Source: JOPF136 sp963773835 (lineage in GTDB: Bacteria > Acidobacteriota > Terriglobia > Acidiferrales > UBA7541). From it: a stretch of 64,000 nt of DNA. Positions 41,391 through 50,254 of this stretch are shown one piece after another. The stretch spans positions 310,001-374,000 of the forward strand of contig CAVZCQ010000002.1 of the NCBI GenBank assembly GCA_963773835.1, read 5' to 3'. Made by a program: the position numbers and the translations under genes. The stretch's first letter is position 1. Each line of letters opens with the position of its first letter. Below the pieces are notes generated by a model. The model was not told where the DNA came from and searched no databases. It worked only from the letters and a program-made list of their open reading frames with translations.

Positions 41391-42842
41391 ATGACCACCA
41401 GCCAGCAGGCCACTTCCTCATACGAAACCGGCTTTTTCCTGAAGGGAAGCTTTCAGACCTCGGGAAAAACCATCGAAATCCGCTCGCCCTACGACAACCA
41501 GCTCGTCGGCGTGACGTTCGAACCCGACGATCAGCAGGTGGAAGCCGCGGTGCACGAAGCGGTGGCCGTGTTTTCGCAGATGGCCAAACTGCCGTCGTTC
41601 CGCCGCGCGGAAATCCTGCGGCGCATCGCGGACGGAATTGACGCGCGGCGGGAAGAGTTCGTGCGTACGATGGCGCTCGAGGCCGGAAAGCCGCGAAAAG
41701 CCTGCGCCGCGGAGGTGGACCGCGCCACGTTCAATTTCCGCGCTGCGGCGGAAGAAGCCGTGCGCATGGGCGGTGAGTTGCTCCCGCTCGATATGATGAG
41801 CGCGACGAAAAACCGGTGGGGGATCGTGCGGAGGTTTCCCGTGGGGCCGGTGCTGGCCATCACGCCCTTCAATTTCCCGCTGAACCTGGTGGGGCACAAG
41901 GTGGCGCCGGCATTCGCCGCCGGCTGCACCATCGTGGTGAAACCCGCGCCGCAGACGCCGCTGTGCGCTCTGCTGCTGGCGGAGGCAGTGCAGGAGGCGG
42001 ACGCGCCGGCAGGCGCGTTTGCCGTGCTGCCGTGCTCCAATGCGCAGGCCGAAGGGATGGTGCGCGACGAGCGCTTCCGCATGCTCAGCTTTACGGGCAG
42101 CACGACGGTGGGATGGAAGCTGAAATCGATTGCCGGGCGCAAACGTGTGGCGCTCGAGCTGGGCGGCAATGCGGGCGTGATCGTGCACAGCGACGCGAAC
42201 CTGGAGCTGGCGGTGGAGCGGTGCGCCCAGGGCGGTTTCTCCTACGCGGGGCAGACCTGCATCTCCGTCCAGCGCATCCTGGTGCACCGCGCCGTGGAGA
42301 AGAAATTCACGGAGATGCTGGTGGAGCGGGTGAAGGCTCTCGTGGTGGGCGATCCGTCGGACCCGAAAACAGACGTTGGCCCGATGATTTCGCGTGCTGC
42401 GGCCGAACGCGTGGACGACTGGGTGGCCGACGCAATTTCCGGAGGCGCGAAGGCACTGTGCGGGCGGCGGCGCCGCGACTCCGTGTTCGATCCCACCGTG
42501 CTGGTGAATACGAAGCCGGAGATGCCGGTGAACTGCGAGGAAATTTTCGGCCCGGTGGTGACCGTGTCGCCCTACGATTCGTTCGACGAAGCCATCGTGC
42601 GGATCAACGATACGCGGTTCGGCTTGCAGGCCGGCGTATTCACCCACGACATCGCCAACGTGTTCCGGGCCTACGATCGGATCGAGGTGGGCGGGCTGAT
42701 GATCAACGAGGTGCCCACCTTCCGCGTGGATACCATGCCCTACGGCGGGTCGAAGGAGTCCGGGCTGGGCCGCGAAGGCCCGCTCTACGCCATCGAAGAA
42801 ATGACCGAGCCGCGCCTGCTGATGTTGAACCTGGAGGCGTAG
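41391..42842 (+). CDS. NAD(P)-dependent aldehyde dehydrogenase
   Basis: This 483-aa enzyme has the full ALDH plan: PFNFPLNLVGHKVAPAFAAG and VVKPAPQTP for the cofactor site, the catalytic glutamate in LELGGNAGV, and the catalytic cysteine in YAGQTCISVQR. The later motif EEIFGPVVTV is intact. The closest group by motif is the lactaldehyde/non-phosphorylating glyceraldehyde-3-phosphate dehydrogenase-like ALDHs, but the substrate cannot be fixed from sequence. A TAGAAT promoter element and AGGAG site precede it. It is followed by a strong hairpin. Confidence 0.93.
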   Translation: MTTSQQATSSYETGFFLKGSFQTSGKTIEIRSPYDNQLVGVTFEPDDQQVEAAVHEAVAVFSQMAKLPSFRRAEILRRIADGIDARREEFVRTMALEAGKPRKACAAEVDRATFNFRAAAEEAVRMGGELLPLDMMSATKNRWGIVRRFPVGPVLAITPFNFPLNLVGHKVAPAFAAGCTIVVKPAPQTPLCALLLAEAVQEADAPAGAFAVLPCSNAQAEGMVRDERFRMLSFTGSTTVGWKLKSIAGRKRVALELGGNAGVIVHSDANLELAVERCAQGGFSYAGQTCISVQRILVHRAVEKKFTEMLVERVKALVVGDPSDPKTDVGPMISRAAAERVDDWVADAISGGAKALCGRRRRDSVFDPTVLVNTKPEMPVNCEEIFGPVVTVSPYDSFDEAIVRINDTRFGLQAGVFTHDIANVFRAYDRIEVGGLMINEVPTFRVDTMPYGGSKESGLGREGPLYAIEEMTEPRLLMLNLEA

Positions 42843-42870
42843 AGAAACCCGTGGCACCCGCTGTAACGAC

Positions 42871-42895
42871 GCCGGTCCCGCGCGGCGGGACCGGC
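42871..42895 (+). terminator. Perfect 11-bp hairpin after the aldehyde dehydrogenase gene
   Basis: GCCGGTCCCGC, loop GCG and GCGGGACCGGC form a perfect stem 28 bases after the stop. No T tract follows, so it may be a repeat element or a Rho-dependent end. The right half, GGGACCGGCGCTAC, resembles GGGACGCCGGCGCTAC near 24760. Confidence 0.5.
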
Positions 42896-42915
42896 GCTAC
42901 ACTCCAAGCCTATAA

Positions 42916-43656
42916 ATGAGACGAGCCGTCGCCCGAGAGCGGAATAAGACCTACTATCGCGCGCTGCACGTGCCGCTGTGGGTGTGGGTGTTTTTCATTC
43001 TGCCCGGGAATCTCACCTATGCGCTCTACACGAAAGGCCCGGACGCGCGGCACGTGTGGTGGCTGGGAGCGGTCGTGGTGGTGTGCCTATGGCGGGCGCA
43101 TGTGGGGCGCCTGCCCGGGTGCGAGTTCCAGCCCTATGTGACTCACTGGGGGGTGAGCCAGCCGAATCTGTGGTACCGCGTGGTGTGCTACACGGCGGCG
43201 TGGATTGATCTGCTGGTGCCGTTTGCGCTGAACGCGCTGGGACTGGTGCTGGCGGTCGCCACGGGCCAGTGGCGGCTGGGCGACCTCTACCGCTGGCTCT
43301 ATTACCCGCTGGCAGCGGCCATCGTGCTGGGCACGGCGCTGGACCTGACGCCGCGGGCGCGGCGGACCACGCTCCACGAAGGTGCGGAGCGCGCCTGGTT
43401 CTACGTGGCGGCATGGATCGTGGTGCCTTCGCAGCTCGCGGCCTGGGCGGCGTGGCGGCTGGGCGGACGGCTGGGGCTCGACCCCTCGCCGCTGGCGTGG
43501 CTGCGGTTCGCGGCGTTCTACAGCGTGGCGCTGGTTGTGGGCTGGCTCGGGTTCGCGGAGCGCCTGCCGCGCACCCAGCGGTACAGCGAGAAGGACGACG
43601 CTGCGGCGCCGTTCGAAGGTTCGCCCGAAACGCCGCCCGATGTCGTAGAATCCTGA
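42916..43656 (+). CDS. Uncharacterised multi-pass membrane protein
   Basis: This 246-aa protein has about five hydrophobic segments (near 20-38, 46-60, 86-115, 128-146 and 155-215) and a charged C-terminal tail (RTQRYSEKDDAAAPFEGSPE). Conserved-looking residues include ALYTKGPDARHVWWLG, the FQPYVTHWGVSQPNLWYRV loop and TLHEGAERAWFY. I do not recognise the family. The start follows the 42871 hairpin with no strong ribosome site. It is transcribed with the genes on either side. Confidence 0.6.
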   Translation: MRRAVARERNKTYYRALHVPLWVWVFFILPGNLTYALYTKGPDARHVWWLGAVVVVCLWRAHVGRLPGCEFQPYVTHWGVSQPNLWYRVVCYTAAWIDLLVPFALNALGLVLAVATGQWRLGDLYRWLYYPLAAAIVLGTALDLTPRARRTTLHEGAERAWFYVAAWIVVPSQLAAWAAWRLGGRLGLDPSPLAWLRFAAFYSVALVVGWLGFAERLPRTQRYSEKDDAAAPFEGSPETPPDVVES

Positions 43657-43740
43657 CCGCCGCACGCGGCCGGCCGGGCGCCGCGAACGGCCAATTTCGC
43701 TGTACAGCACGGGAAATCATCAGGGGATCGAGCCGAAACC

Positions 43741-44955
43741 ATGCCAGTCCAGGTTGTCACCCAACGCTCCCGCGGATTCATTTGCGTGAACGCGCATCCG
43801 GAAGGGTGCGCGCGCACCGTCGAGCGCCAGGTGGTGGAGGCGCGCGCGGCAGTGACGCGAGCCGGGGCAGGGCGTGTTTCCCGGGCGGGCATCCGCAACG
43901 CACTGGTGATCGGCGCGTCCACCGGGTATGGCCTGGCCACTCGCGTGGCGCTGGCCTGGGGCTATGGCGCAGGCACGCTGGGCGTTTTCTTCGAGCGCCC
44001 TCCGGAGGGCGACCGCACAGCCACGGCCGGCTGGTACAACACGGCTGCGTTCCACCGGCTGGCGCAGCACGACGGGCTGCGCGCCGCGAGCCTGAACGCC
44101 GACGCGTTCTCCGACGAAGCCAAACGCACGGCCTGCGAAATCCTGAAGCGCGAGCTGGGGCCGGTGGACATGGTGGTGTACAGCCTGGCGGCTCCGAAGC
44201 GGCAGCACCCGCGCACCGGCGTGGTCCACAATTCCGTGCTCAAACCCATCGACTACGCGTACACGAACAAAACGATTGACCTGGCCACGAAGAAAATCCA
44301 GGAAATCACCGTGCAGCCGGCCACCGAGCAGGAAATCGCGGATACGGTAGCCGTGATGGGCGGCGAAGACTGGAAATTCTGGATTGAGACTCTGCTGGCC
44401 GAGGGTCTGCTGGCCGAAGGCGCGCGCACCATCGCCTACTCCTATATCGGACCGACGCTCACCTGGCCCATCTATTGGGATGGGACCATCGGCCGCGCAA
44501 AACTCGACCTGGAAAAGACCGCGGTGGAGCTCGATGCGCTGCTCGCCGGCCGCGTGAAGGGCAACGCCTGGATTTCCGTGAACAAAGCGATCGTGACGCA
44601 AGCCTCGGCGGCCATTCCCGTGGTGCCGCTCTATATGAGCCTCCTCTTCAAGGTGATGAAGGAAGAGGGGATTGACGAGGATGCGGCGGCCCAGATGCGC
44701 CGGTTGTACCTGGACGTGCACGCGCCGGGAACAATTCCGGTGCTCGACGGCCACCACCGCATCCGGCTGGACGACCGGGAGCTACGCGCCGACGTGCAGG
44801 CCGAAGTGACGCTCCTGTGGCCTGAGGTGACCTCGGAAAACCTGCTGGAAATCTCCGATTTCGCGGGATTCGACCTTGGGTTCAAAAACCTATTCGGGTT
44901 CGAAGTGGAGGGCGTGGATTACGCGAAGCCGGTAGAAACCGACGTGGGCTTGTAG
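43741..44955 (+). CDS. fabV: Trans-2-enoyl-CoA/ACP reductase FabV
   Basis: This 404-aa enzyme matches FabV over its full length. The cofactor site is VIGASTGYGLATRVALAWGYG, the extended active-site motif Y-x8-K is in YIGPTLTWPIYWDGTIGRAK, and the late FDLGFKNLFGFEVEGVDY is family-specific. FabV reduces enoyl-ACP with NADH in fatty-acid elongation and is known for resistance to triclosan. It is an SDR-superfamily enzyme of unusual size (about 400 aa), as seen here. It is convergent with serC, 8 bases apart. Confidence 0.97.
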   Translation: MPVQVVTQRSRGFICVNAHPEGCARTVERQVVEARAAVTRAGAGRVSRAGIRNALVIGASTGYGLATRVALAWGYGAGTLGVFFERPPEGDRTATAGWYNTAAFHRLAQHDGLRAASLNADAFSDEAKRTACEILKRELGPVDMVVYSLAAPKRQHPRTGVVHNSVLKPIDYAYTNKTIDLATKKIQEITVQPATEQEIADTVAVMGGEDWKFWIETLLAEGLLAEGARTIAYSYIGPTLTWPIYWDGTIGRAKLDLEKTAVELDALLAGRVKGNAWISVNKAIVTQASAAIPVVPLYMSLLFKVMKEEGIDEDAAAQMRRLYLDVHAPGTIPVLDGHHRIRLDDRELRADVQAEVTLLWPEVTSENLLEISDFAGFDLGFKNLFGFEVEGVDYAKPVETDVGL

Positions 44956-44963
44956 CGCCTGCG

Positions 44964-46067
44964 CTAGGGCCGGGCCGCGCGCGTGCCCGCAAACTCCTTC
45001 ATAAACCGTGCCAGCGCCTCGGCGGCCTCCACCGGAACGGCGTTGTAGAGCGAGGCGCGAATGCCGCCCACCGAACGGTGGCCTTTCAGCTCGATCATTC
45101 CGCGCGATTTTGCTTCGGCCAGGAACGCCGCTTCGGTGTTGTCGTCGGGCAGACGGAAAGTCACGTTCATCCGGGAACGGCAGGCGGTCTCGGCGTGGGC
45201 CTGGTAGAAGCCGGGAGCGGCGTCGATCGCCTCGTAAACAATTTGCGACTTGCGGCGGTTGCTCTCCTCCATTTTTTCGAGCCCGCCGACGGTCTCCACC
45301 AGCCAGCGCGCCACCAGCCCCACCACGTACACGGCAAACACGGGCGGAGTGTTGTAGTGCGAGTGCTCGCGGGCCATCAGGCGGTAGTCGAGCATCGCGG
45401 GCAGGCTGTCGGGCACACGGTCGAGCATGTCGCTGCGGACAATGACGATAGTGACCCCGGCGGGCCCGGCGTTTTTCTGCGCGCCGGCATAGATGAGGGC
45501 GTGCCGCTCGATTTCCATTGGCCGGGAAAGAAAATCGGAGGAGGCGTCGCAGACCAGCGGGACGTTGCCCGTGGCAGGCGGCTCGAAGAATTCCACGCCG
45601 TGGATCGTTTCGTTCGAGGTGTAATGAACGTAGGCGGCGTTGGGGGCGTAGTCCGGCTCGTGCGCTGAGGGCGTGCGAGCGTAGCCGAAGGATTTTCCGC
45701 TCCAGGCAGCGCGGGCGCGGGCGAACTTCTGCGCTTCGGCCAGCGCCTTTTCGCTCCATGCTCCGGTGACCAGGTAGTCGGGGCCGGTCTCGCTGCGGCC
45801 CGGCAGGTTCATCGGCACCATCGAGAACTGGAGCGAGGCCCCGCCCTGCAGGAAGAGCACGGAATATTCCGGCGGGATGTGCAGCAGCGTGCGCAGATTG
45901 TATTCCGCAGCGGCGAGCACGCCTTCAAACCATTTCGAGCGGTGGCTGATCTCGAGCACGGAGGCGCCCAGCTCCGGATGCGAGACGAGATCGCGCTGGA
46001 TTTCTTCGAGCACGGGCAGCGGGAGCGCCGCGGGGCCTGCGCCGAAGTTGTAGAGTCGTTTGGTCAC
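44964..46067 (-). CDS. serC: Phosphoserine aminotransferase
   Basis: The GTG at 46067 follows GGGAG by 9 bases and gives the family start TKRLYNFGAGPAALP; an ATG 21 bases earlier is possible. The 367-aa product has the SerC motifs FLQGGASLQFSMVPMN, VCDASSDFLSRP and the PLP lysine in YAGAQKNAGPAGVT. The substrate loop HRSKWFEGV and late GHRSVGGIRASLYNA also match. It makes phosphoserine from 3-phosphohydroxypyruvate in serine biosynthesis and may also serve pyridoxal synthesis. No serA or serB lies nearby. Confidence 0.97.
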   Translation of the reverse strand: MTKRLYNFGAGPAALPLPVLEEIQRDLVSHPELGASVLEISHRSKWFEGVLAAAEYNLRTLLHIPPEYSVLFLQGGASLQFSMVPMNLPGRSETGPDYLVTGAWSEKALAEAQKFARARAAWSGKSFGYARTPSAHEPDYAPNAAYVHYTSNETIHGVEFFEPPATGNVPLVCDASSDFLSRPMEIERHALIYAGAQKNAGPAGVTIVIVRSDMLDRVPDSLPAMLDYRLMAREHSHYNTPPVFAVYVVGLVARWLVETVGGLEKMEESNRRKSQIVYEAIDAAPGFYQAHAETACRSRMNVTFRLPDDNTEAAFLAEAKSRGMIELKGHRSVGGIRASLYNAVPVEAAEALARFMKEFAGTRAARP

Positions 46068-46148
46068 TGGTCCGGTCTCCCGGAGCAAAAGGCCGCGACT
46101 ATTCTACCCTGCCCTGCGCAGGAGAAGCTGCTGGCCTGAAGGCCGCCG

Positions 46149-47024
46149 TTACGAACGGGCGGGAGCGGCGGTTTGATGGGCGATGGCATCGGCGACGTAG
46201 GCGGCGAAGGCAGCTTCAAGGCGGCGCGTGATGGGGCCAGGCGCGGCGGAATACAGGTGATCTTCGAGCGCGCCAACGCCGAGCAGGTTGCGGTTGGTGG
46301 AAGAGATGAACAATTCATCCGCGCGTCGCAGGTCATCTGGGGTGAGCGTGCGCTCTTCCATGGGAATCCCCAGGCCCGGCGCGATTTCCAGGAGCACGCC
46401 GCGGGTGATGCCTTCCAGGCACCCCGAGGCCAGCGGCGGCGTGAGCACGCGGCCGCCGGCAACGGCAAAAACGTTGGCGGCGGTGCATTCAGCCACTTCG
46501 CCGCGTTCGTTCAGCAGTACGACCTCGTCGAAGCCGGCCTTCTGCGCTTCGGTGAGGTGCCAGACGTTGTTCAGCCACGCCGTGGTCTTCACACTGCAAA
46601 TCGGGGAGGCGGCAAACCGTGCATTGGGCCGCAGCGCCAGCCGCACAGGCTCGCGATAGGGCGGCAGCCCGGCGGTGTAGAGGATGAGGTCCACATCGGG
46701 GGCGGGTTCGTCGCTCGACCAGAAGCCGATGCGGTTGTAAACGAAGTAGATGCGCGCAGTGCCTTCCCGCACTTTGTTGGCGCGGATCACTTCGGCGAGA
46801 TGGGCGCGCACGGCTCCTGGGGAATGCGGCATCGGCAGGTGGACGCGCTCCGCATCTTTCACCAGCCGCCGCCAGTGGCGCTCGAAGGCAAACGGCTCGC
46901 CGGAAAACACGCGCAGCGTGGTGAACAGGCCGTAGCCGTTCAGCAGCCCCGCCTGCCCGGGCGATAGGCGCACCTGCTCGATGGGAAGCAGGCGATCATT
47001 GTGGAAGACGTAGCGATGAATCAT
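46149..47024 (-). CDS. Class IV (branched-chain-type) PLP aminotransferase
   Basis: The ATG at 47024 follows GGAG and gives 291 aa. The fold-type IV landmarks are LSPGQAGLLNGYGLFTTLRVF (early strand and loop), the PLP lysine in SVKTTAWL, and EVAECTAANVFAV with the signature glutamate. The group includes D-amino-acid and branched-chain aminotransferases and aminodeoxychorismate lyase. The neighbours do not decide between them. The gene is on the same strand as serC and downstream of a small beta-rich protein gene. A longer upstream frame on this strand is not supported. Confidence 0.88.
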   Translation of the reverse strand: MIHRYVFHNDRLLPIEQVRLSPGQAGLLNGYGLFTTLRVFSGEPFAFERHWRRLVKDAERVHLPMPHSPGAVRAHLAEVIRANKVREGTARIYFVYNRIGFWSSDEPAPDVDLILYTAGLPPYREPVRLALRPNARFAASPICSVKTTAWLNNVWHLTEAQKAGFDEVVLLNERGEVAECTAANVFAVAGGRVLTPPLASGCLEGITRGVLLEIAPGLGIPMEERTLTPDDLRRADELFISSTNRNLLGVGALEDHLYSAAPGPITRRLEAAFAAYVADAIAHQTAAPARS

Positions 47025-47174
47025 CCGCAGCTCCGAGACATCGGATTCCATTCTATCGCAGCAATTTGCCGCGGCGGGGGAGTTTGGAGCATCTGTTGCG
47101 CTACCGGACAGGGCCGCATTGGCTTCCAAGCAGAAAAGGGCGCCGATTCCGACCGGCTCTCGAAGGCGCCGGAA

Positions 47175-47384
47175 TTATGCGCCGGATTTGATGCGCTCGG
47201 CAGGCACTTCCACTTCGTCCACGCCGCGGAAGGAAAACAGCAGGCGCACAAGGTACACGGGCGGGTCTTCGGAGACCTGGCGCACGACGTGGCCGACGGC
47301 GTCGGTCACAGCAGCCTGAAACGTGACGTTTTTCACCCTGAGACCGGCCAGATTCACGCGCACGGGCTGTCCCGGCTGGAGCAT
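47175..47384 (-). CDS. Small conserved-looking 69-aa protein
   Basis: GGAG lies 9 bases before the ATG. The 69 residues (MLQPGQPVRVNLAGLRVKNV and on, ending VPAERIKSGA) alternate hydrophobic and polar residues in short strands. The pattern suggests a small beta-barrel, perhaps an SH3-like domain, with charged ends. No family is recognised. It reads toward the class IV aminotransferase gene, 150 bases away, and may share its transcript. Opposite-strand frames here are less protein-like. Confidence 0.5.
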   Translation of the reverse strand: MLQPGQPVRVNLAGLRVKNVTFQAAVTDAVGHVVRQVSEDPPVYLVRLLFSFRGVDEVEVPAERIKSGA

Positions 47385-47548
47385 AGGGCCATTCTCCAGC
47401 CGGGCACGGCGATTTGCAACTCGTGTCCCGTGCCGCCAGCGTGTAGTGTGAGCTGCGGCGCGCGGAGCGCGAACCTCTGTTCATCCGTGGCGCGCCGCAG
47501 TAAGATGCGCGTCACCCTGGAGGCAGAGGGGCCGCGGGAGATGCGCGC

Positions 47549-49261
47549 ATGACTCAATCCCAGCCAGCCGCGCGTCGAGCCGCGGCAAACGCCGCCGGCG
47601 CCGTGCTGGCGCTCGCGCTGGGGTTTGCCGCCTGTTCGACCGTTCCGGAGCCGAGCCCGCCGGAAACGGCGCTGAAAAGCTTTAACGCGCCCAACCTGCT
47701 GGCCCACATCCGCACGCTTTCCTCCGATGAATACGAAGGGCGCTTCCCGGGAACCCGCGGCGAGCAGTTCACCGTGAAATACCTCGAGGACCAGTTCCGA
47801 GCGCTCTCGCTCGAGCCGGGGAACCCCGACGGAACCTACGTACAGAAGGTGACGCTGGTGGGGATTACGCCCGACCCGGCGATGGCGCTCACCTTCACCG
47901 ACGAAAACCACCCGAAGAAAACCTCCCCGCTGAAATTCCGCGATGATTTTGTGGCCTGGACCAAACGCCAGGTCCCGGACGTGTCCGTGGACGCGGACGT
48001 GGTGTTCGCGGGTTATGGAATCACGGCGCCGGAATACCAGTGGGACGACTTTAAGGGCGCGGACCTGAAGGGAAAGATGCTGGTGGTGCTGGTGAACGAC
48101 CCCGGATACGAAGATGCATCGCTGTTTGGCGGAAAGGCCATGAAGTATTACGGCCGGTGGACCTACAAGTACGAAAAGGCGGCGGAACTGGGCGCGGCAG
48201 GCTGCCTGATCGTGCACGAAACCGGTCCAGCGGGCTACCCCTGGGCGGTGGTGGCGCTCCAGAGCGGAGAGAGATTCAGCCTGTCGCAGCCGGACAAAAA
48301 CATGGGACGCGCGGCCGTGGAGGGCTGGATCACTTTGGAGCAGGCGCAGAGCCTCTTCAAAATGGCGGGAAAAGACTTGGCGGCAATGAAGCAGGCGGCG
48401 CTCAGCCGCGACTTCCATCCGGTGCCGCTGGGGGTGCGCGCCACCGTCCACATCCACAACGCGCTGCGCGAAATCCAGTCCAACAATGTGATCGCCAAAC
48501 TCACCGGCAGCGACCCGAAACTGAACAAAGAGTTCGTGATTTACACGGCGCATTGGGACCACTTCGGCGAGGTGCGGTTTCCAGACTCGCCCCCCGAGAT
48601 TTATCACGGGGCGCTGGACAACGCCTCCGGCACGGGCGCGCTGATCGAAATTGCGCGAGCGTTCAAACAGCTCACGGTGCCGCCGCGGCGGTCCATCCTT
48701 TTCCTATCCGTCACCGCAGAGGAGCAGGGCCTGCTGGGCTCGCAATACTACGCCGAGCATCCGCTGTATCCGCTGGCGGACACGGCCTCAGACATCAACA
48801 TGGACGTAATGAACGCGCTGGGGCCGACTCGGGACATCATCCAGATCGGCCGTGGCAGCTCGACGCTGGACACGGTGGTCGATGGGGTGGCCCAGGAACT
48901 GGGCCGCACCGTGAAGCCCGACCAGGAGCCGGAAAAGGGATTTTTCTACCGCTCCGACCATTTCAACTTCGTGCGCGAGGGTGTGCCCGCCTTCGATCCC
49001 GAGGGCGGCGTGGACTACATCGGCCGGCCGGACGGCTGGGGCCTGCAGCAGCACCAGCGGTACACGCGCGAGGACTACCACAAACCGTCCGACACGGTGA
49101 AGCCGGATTGGGATCTTTCCGGCGCGGTCCAGGACATGCAGCTCTACTTCCTGGCGGGCTACCGCGTGGCGAATGCGAAAAAGATGCCGTCGTGGAAGCC
49201 GGGAGCCGAGTTCAAGGCGAAGCGCGAAGCGATGCTGAAGGCCGCTGGAAAATCGAAGTAG
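47549..49261 (+). CDS. Lipoprotein M28-family zinc peptidase
   Basis: This 570-aa protein has a lipobox (GFAAC, about residue 29), so it is likely anchored in a membrane facing the periplasm or outside. A protease-associated (PA) domain lies at about 130-250. The M28 zinc site is complete: TAHWDHFG, GALDNASG, TAEEQGLLGS (the catalytic and metal-binding glutamates), INMDVMN and DYHKPSDT. The enzyme would remove N-terminal residues from peptides. The gene stands alone, divergent from the small protein and aminotransferase genes. Confidence 0.92.
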   Translation: MTQSQPAARRAAANAAGAVLALALGFAACSTVPEPSPPETALKSFNAPNLLAHIRTLSSDEYEGRFPGTRGEQFTVKYLEDQFRALSLEPGNPDGTYVQKVTLVGITPDPAMALTFTDENHPKKTSPLKFRDDFVAWTKRQVPDVSVDADVVFAGYGITAPEYQWDDFKGADLKGKMLVVLVNDPGYEDASLFGGKAMKYYGRWTYKYEKAAELGAAGCLIVHETGPAGYPWAVVALQSGERFSLSQPDKNMGRAAVEGWITLEQAQSLFKMAGKDLAAMKQAALSRDFHPVPLGVRATVHIHNALREIQSNNVIAKLTGSDPKLNKEFVIYTAHWDHFGEVRFPDSPPEIYHGALDNASGTGALIEIARAFKQLTVPPRRSILFLSVTAEEQGLLGSQYYAEHPLYPLADTASDINMDVMNALGPTRDIIQIGRGSSTLDTVVDGVAQELGRTVKPDQEPEKGFFYRSDHFNFVREGVPAFDPEGGVDYIGRPDGWGLQQHQRYTREDYHKPSDTVKPDWDLSGAVQDMQLYFLAGYRVANAKKMPSWKPGAEFKAKREAMLKAAGKSK

Positions 49262-49272
49262 AGAGCCAGGCC

Positions 49273-49620
49273 TTAGGAGAAAAAACTCGAGACGGCCTTC
49301 TGTTCGTCGTTGTGGACGTCGAACACCGTGAAAAGTTTGGTGATCAGCAGCAGGTCGTGGACCTTCTTGGTGAGGTTCAGCAGCTTCAGCTCGCCGCCTT
49401 CCTTTTTCACCGCCGTGAAGCTGCTCACCAGCTCGCCGATCCCCGAGCTATCGATATAGCTGACGTCGGCCAGGTTCAGCACGATCTGTTTGCGTCCGTG
49501 GTCGAGGAGCTGGCGCACCAGGCCGCGCAGCGCCGCGCTGCCCTCGCCCAGGGTGATGCGGCCGCTGATGTCCACCACCGTGGCCGTGCCGATGTCGCGA
49601 TTCGTCGCCTTCAGATCCAT
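49273..49620 (-). CDS. STAS-domain anti-sigma-factor antagonist
   Basis: This 115-aa protein is a SpoIIAA/RsbV-type STAS domain with the phosphorylation site S58 in VSYIDSSGIGEL. It is the counterpart of the RsbW-like ATPase encoded 4 bases upstream on the same strand. In partner-switching systems the unphosphorylated STAS protein binds the kinase and frees its target sigma factor or regulator. No sigma factor gene is in the window. Confidence 0.9.
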   Translation of the reverse strand: MDLKATNRDIGTATVVDISGRITLGEGSAALRGLVRQLLDHGRKQIVLNLADVSYIDSSGIGELVSSFTAVKKEGGELKLLNLTKKVHDLLLITKLFTVFDVHNDEQKAVSSFFS

Positions 49621-49624
49621 AGGG

Positions 49625-50086
49625 TCAGGCCTCAGACGCCTCCGCCGGTTTGGGCGGGCGGGGCCCAGGGTACCGCTTGGTCATAATAACCTCAGCGCCG
49701 CCCGACTGCGGAATCGTTACGTTCAATTCGTCCATAAAGGCACGAATGAGGAACAGCCCGCGCCCGGAGGTTTTCAGCAGGTTTTCCTCGGCCAGAGGGT
49801 CGGGAACGTCTTCGAGGCGGAAGCCCGCGCCCTGGTCGCGCACGTGGATGACCATGTGCGCCGGCAGCAGTTCAATAACGACGAAGATGCGCCGCCCCCG
49901 GTCCTGCAGGTTGCCGTAGGTGTAGGCGTTGATCACGGCTTCGCGGACAGACATACCGATGCGATAGCCCTGCTCTTCGTCGAAACCGACGGCATTGGCC
50001 ACCCGTAGGGTGATATCTTCGGCCAGGTCGACACTTTCCAGAAGAGTTTCGAGTGTGACCTCGATTCGTTGAGTCGATCCGCGCAT
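49625..50086 (-). CDS. RsbW-like serine kinase/anti-sigma factor
   Basis: The ATG at 50086 gives 153 aa; the longer frame upstream is antisense to the class I aminotransferase gene. The GHKL ATPase motifs are MSVREAVINAYTYGN (N-box, N53), RDQGAGF and TSGRGLFLIRAFMDEL. It should phosphorylate the STAS protein encoded 4 bases downstream. Unlike the 9476 gene it has no receiver, so the window encodes two distinct RsbW-type ATPases. Confidence 0.88.
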   Translation of the reverse strand: MRGSTQRIEVTLETLLESVDLAEDITLRVANAVGFDEEQGYRIGMSVREAVINAYTYGNLQDRGRRIFVVIELLPAHMVIHVRDQGAGFRLEDVPDPLAEENLLKTSGRGLFLIRAFMDELNVTIPQSGGAEVIMTKRYPGPRPPKPAEASEA

Positions 50087-50254
50087 TCGGCGGTATGAGT
50101 TCTGAGAGACAAGTAAATAGCAGACAGCCGCGTGCAAGTCAATGCGGGGGGAAGAGTTTGCGTGCGGCCGTGGTGGAAAACCCGGCCTGGCGCGGGCTGG
50201 CAGCGCGGGCGGACACGGCCTACAATCAAGCGCTCGCCTCCCCCGAGCCTCCGC

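Noticed and set aside
47001..47552. 183-codon plus-strand frame before the M28 peptidase
   Set aside because: No ribosome site or motif; the minus-strand 69-aa frame is more protein-like.
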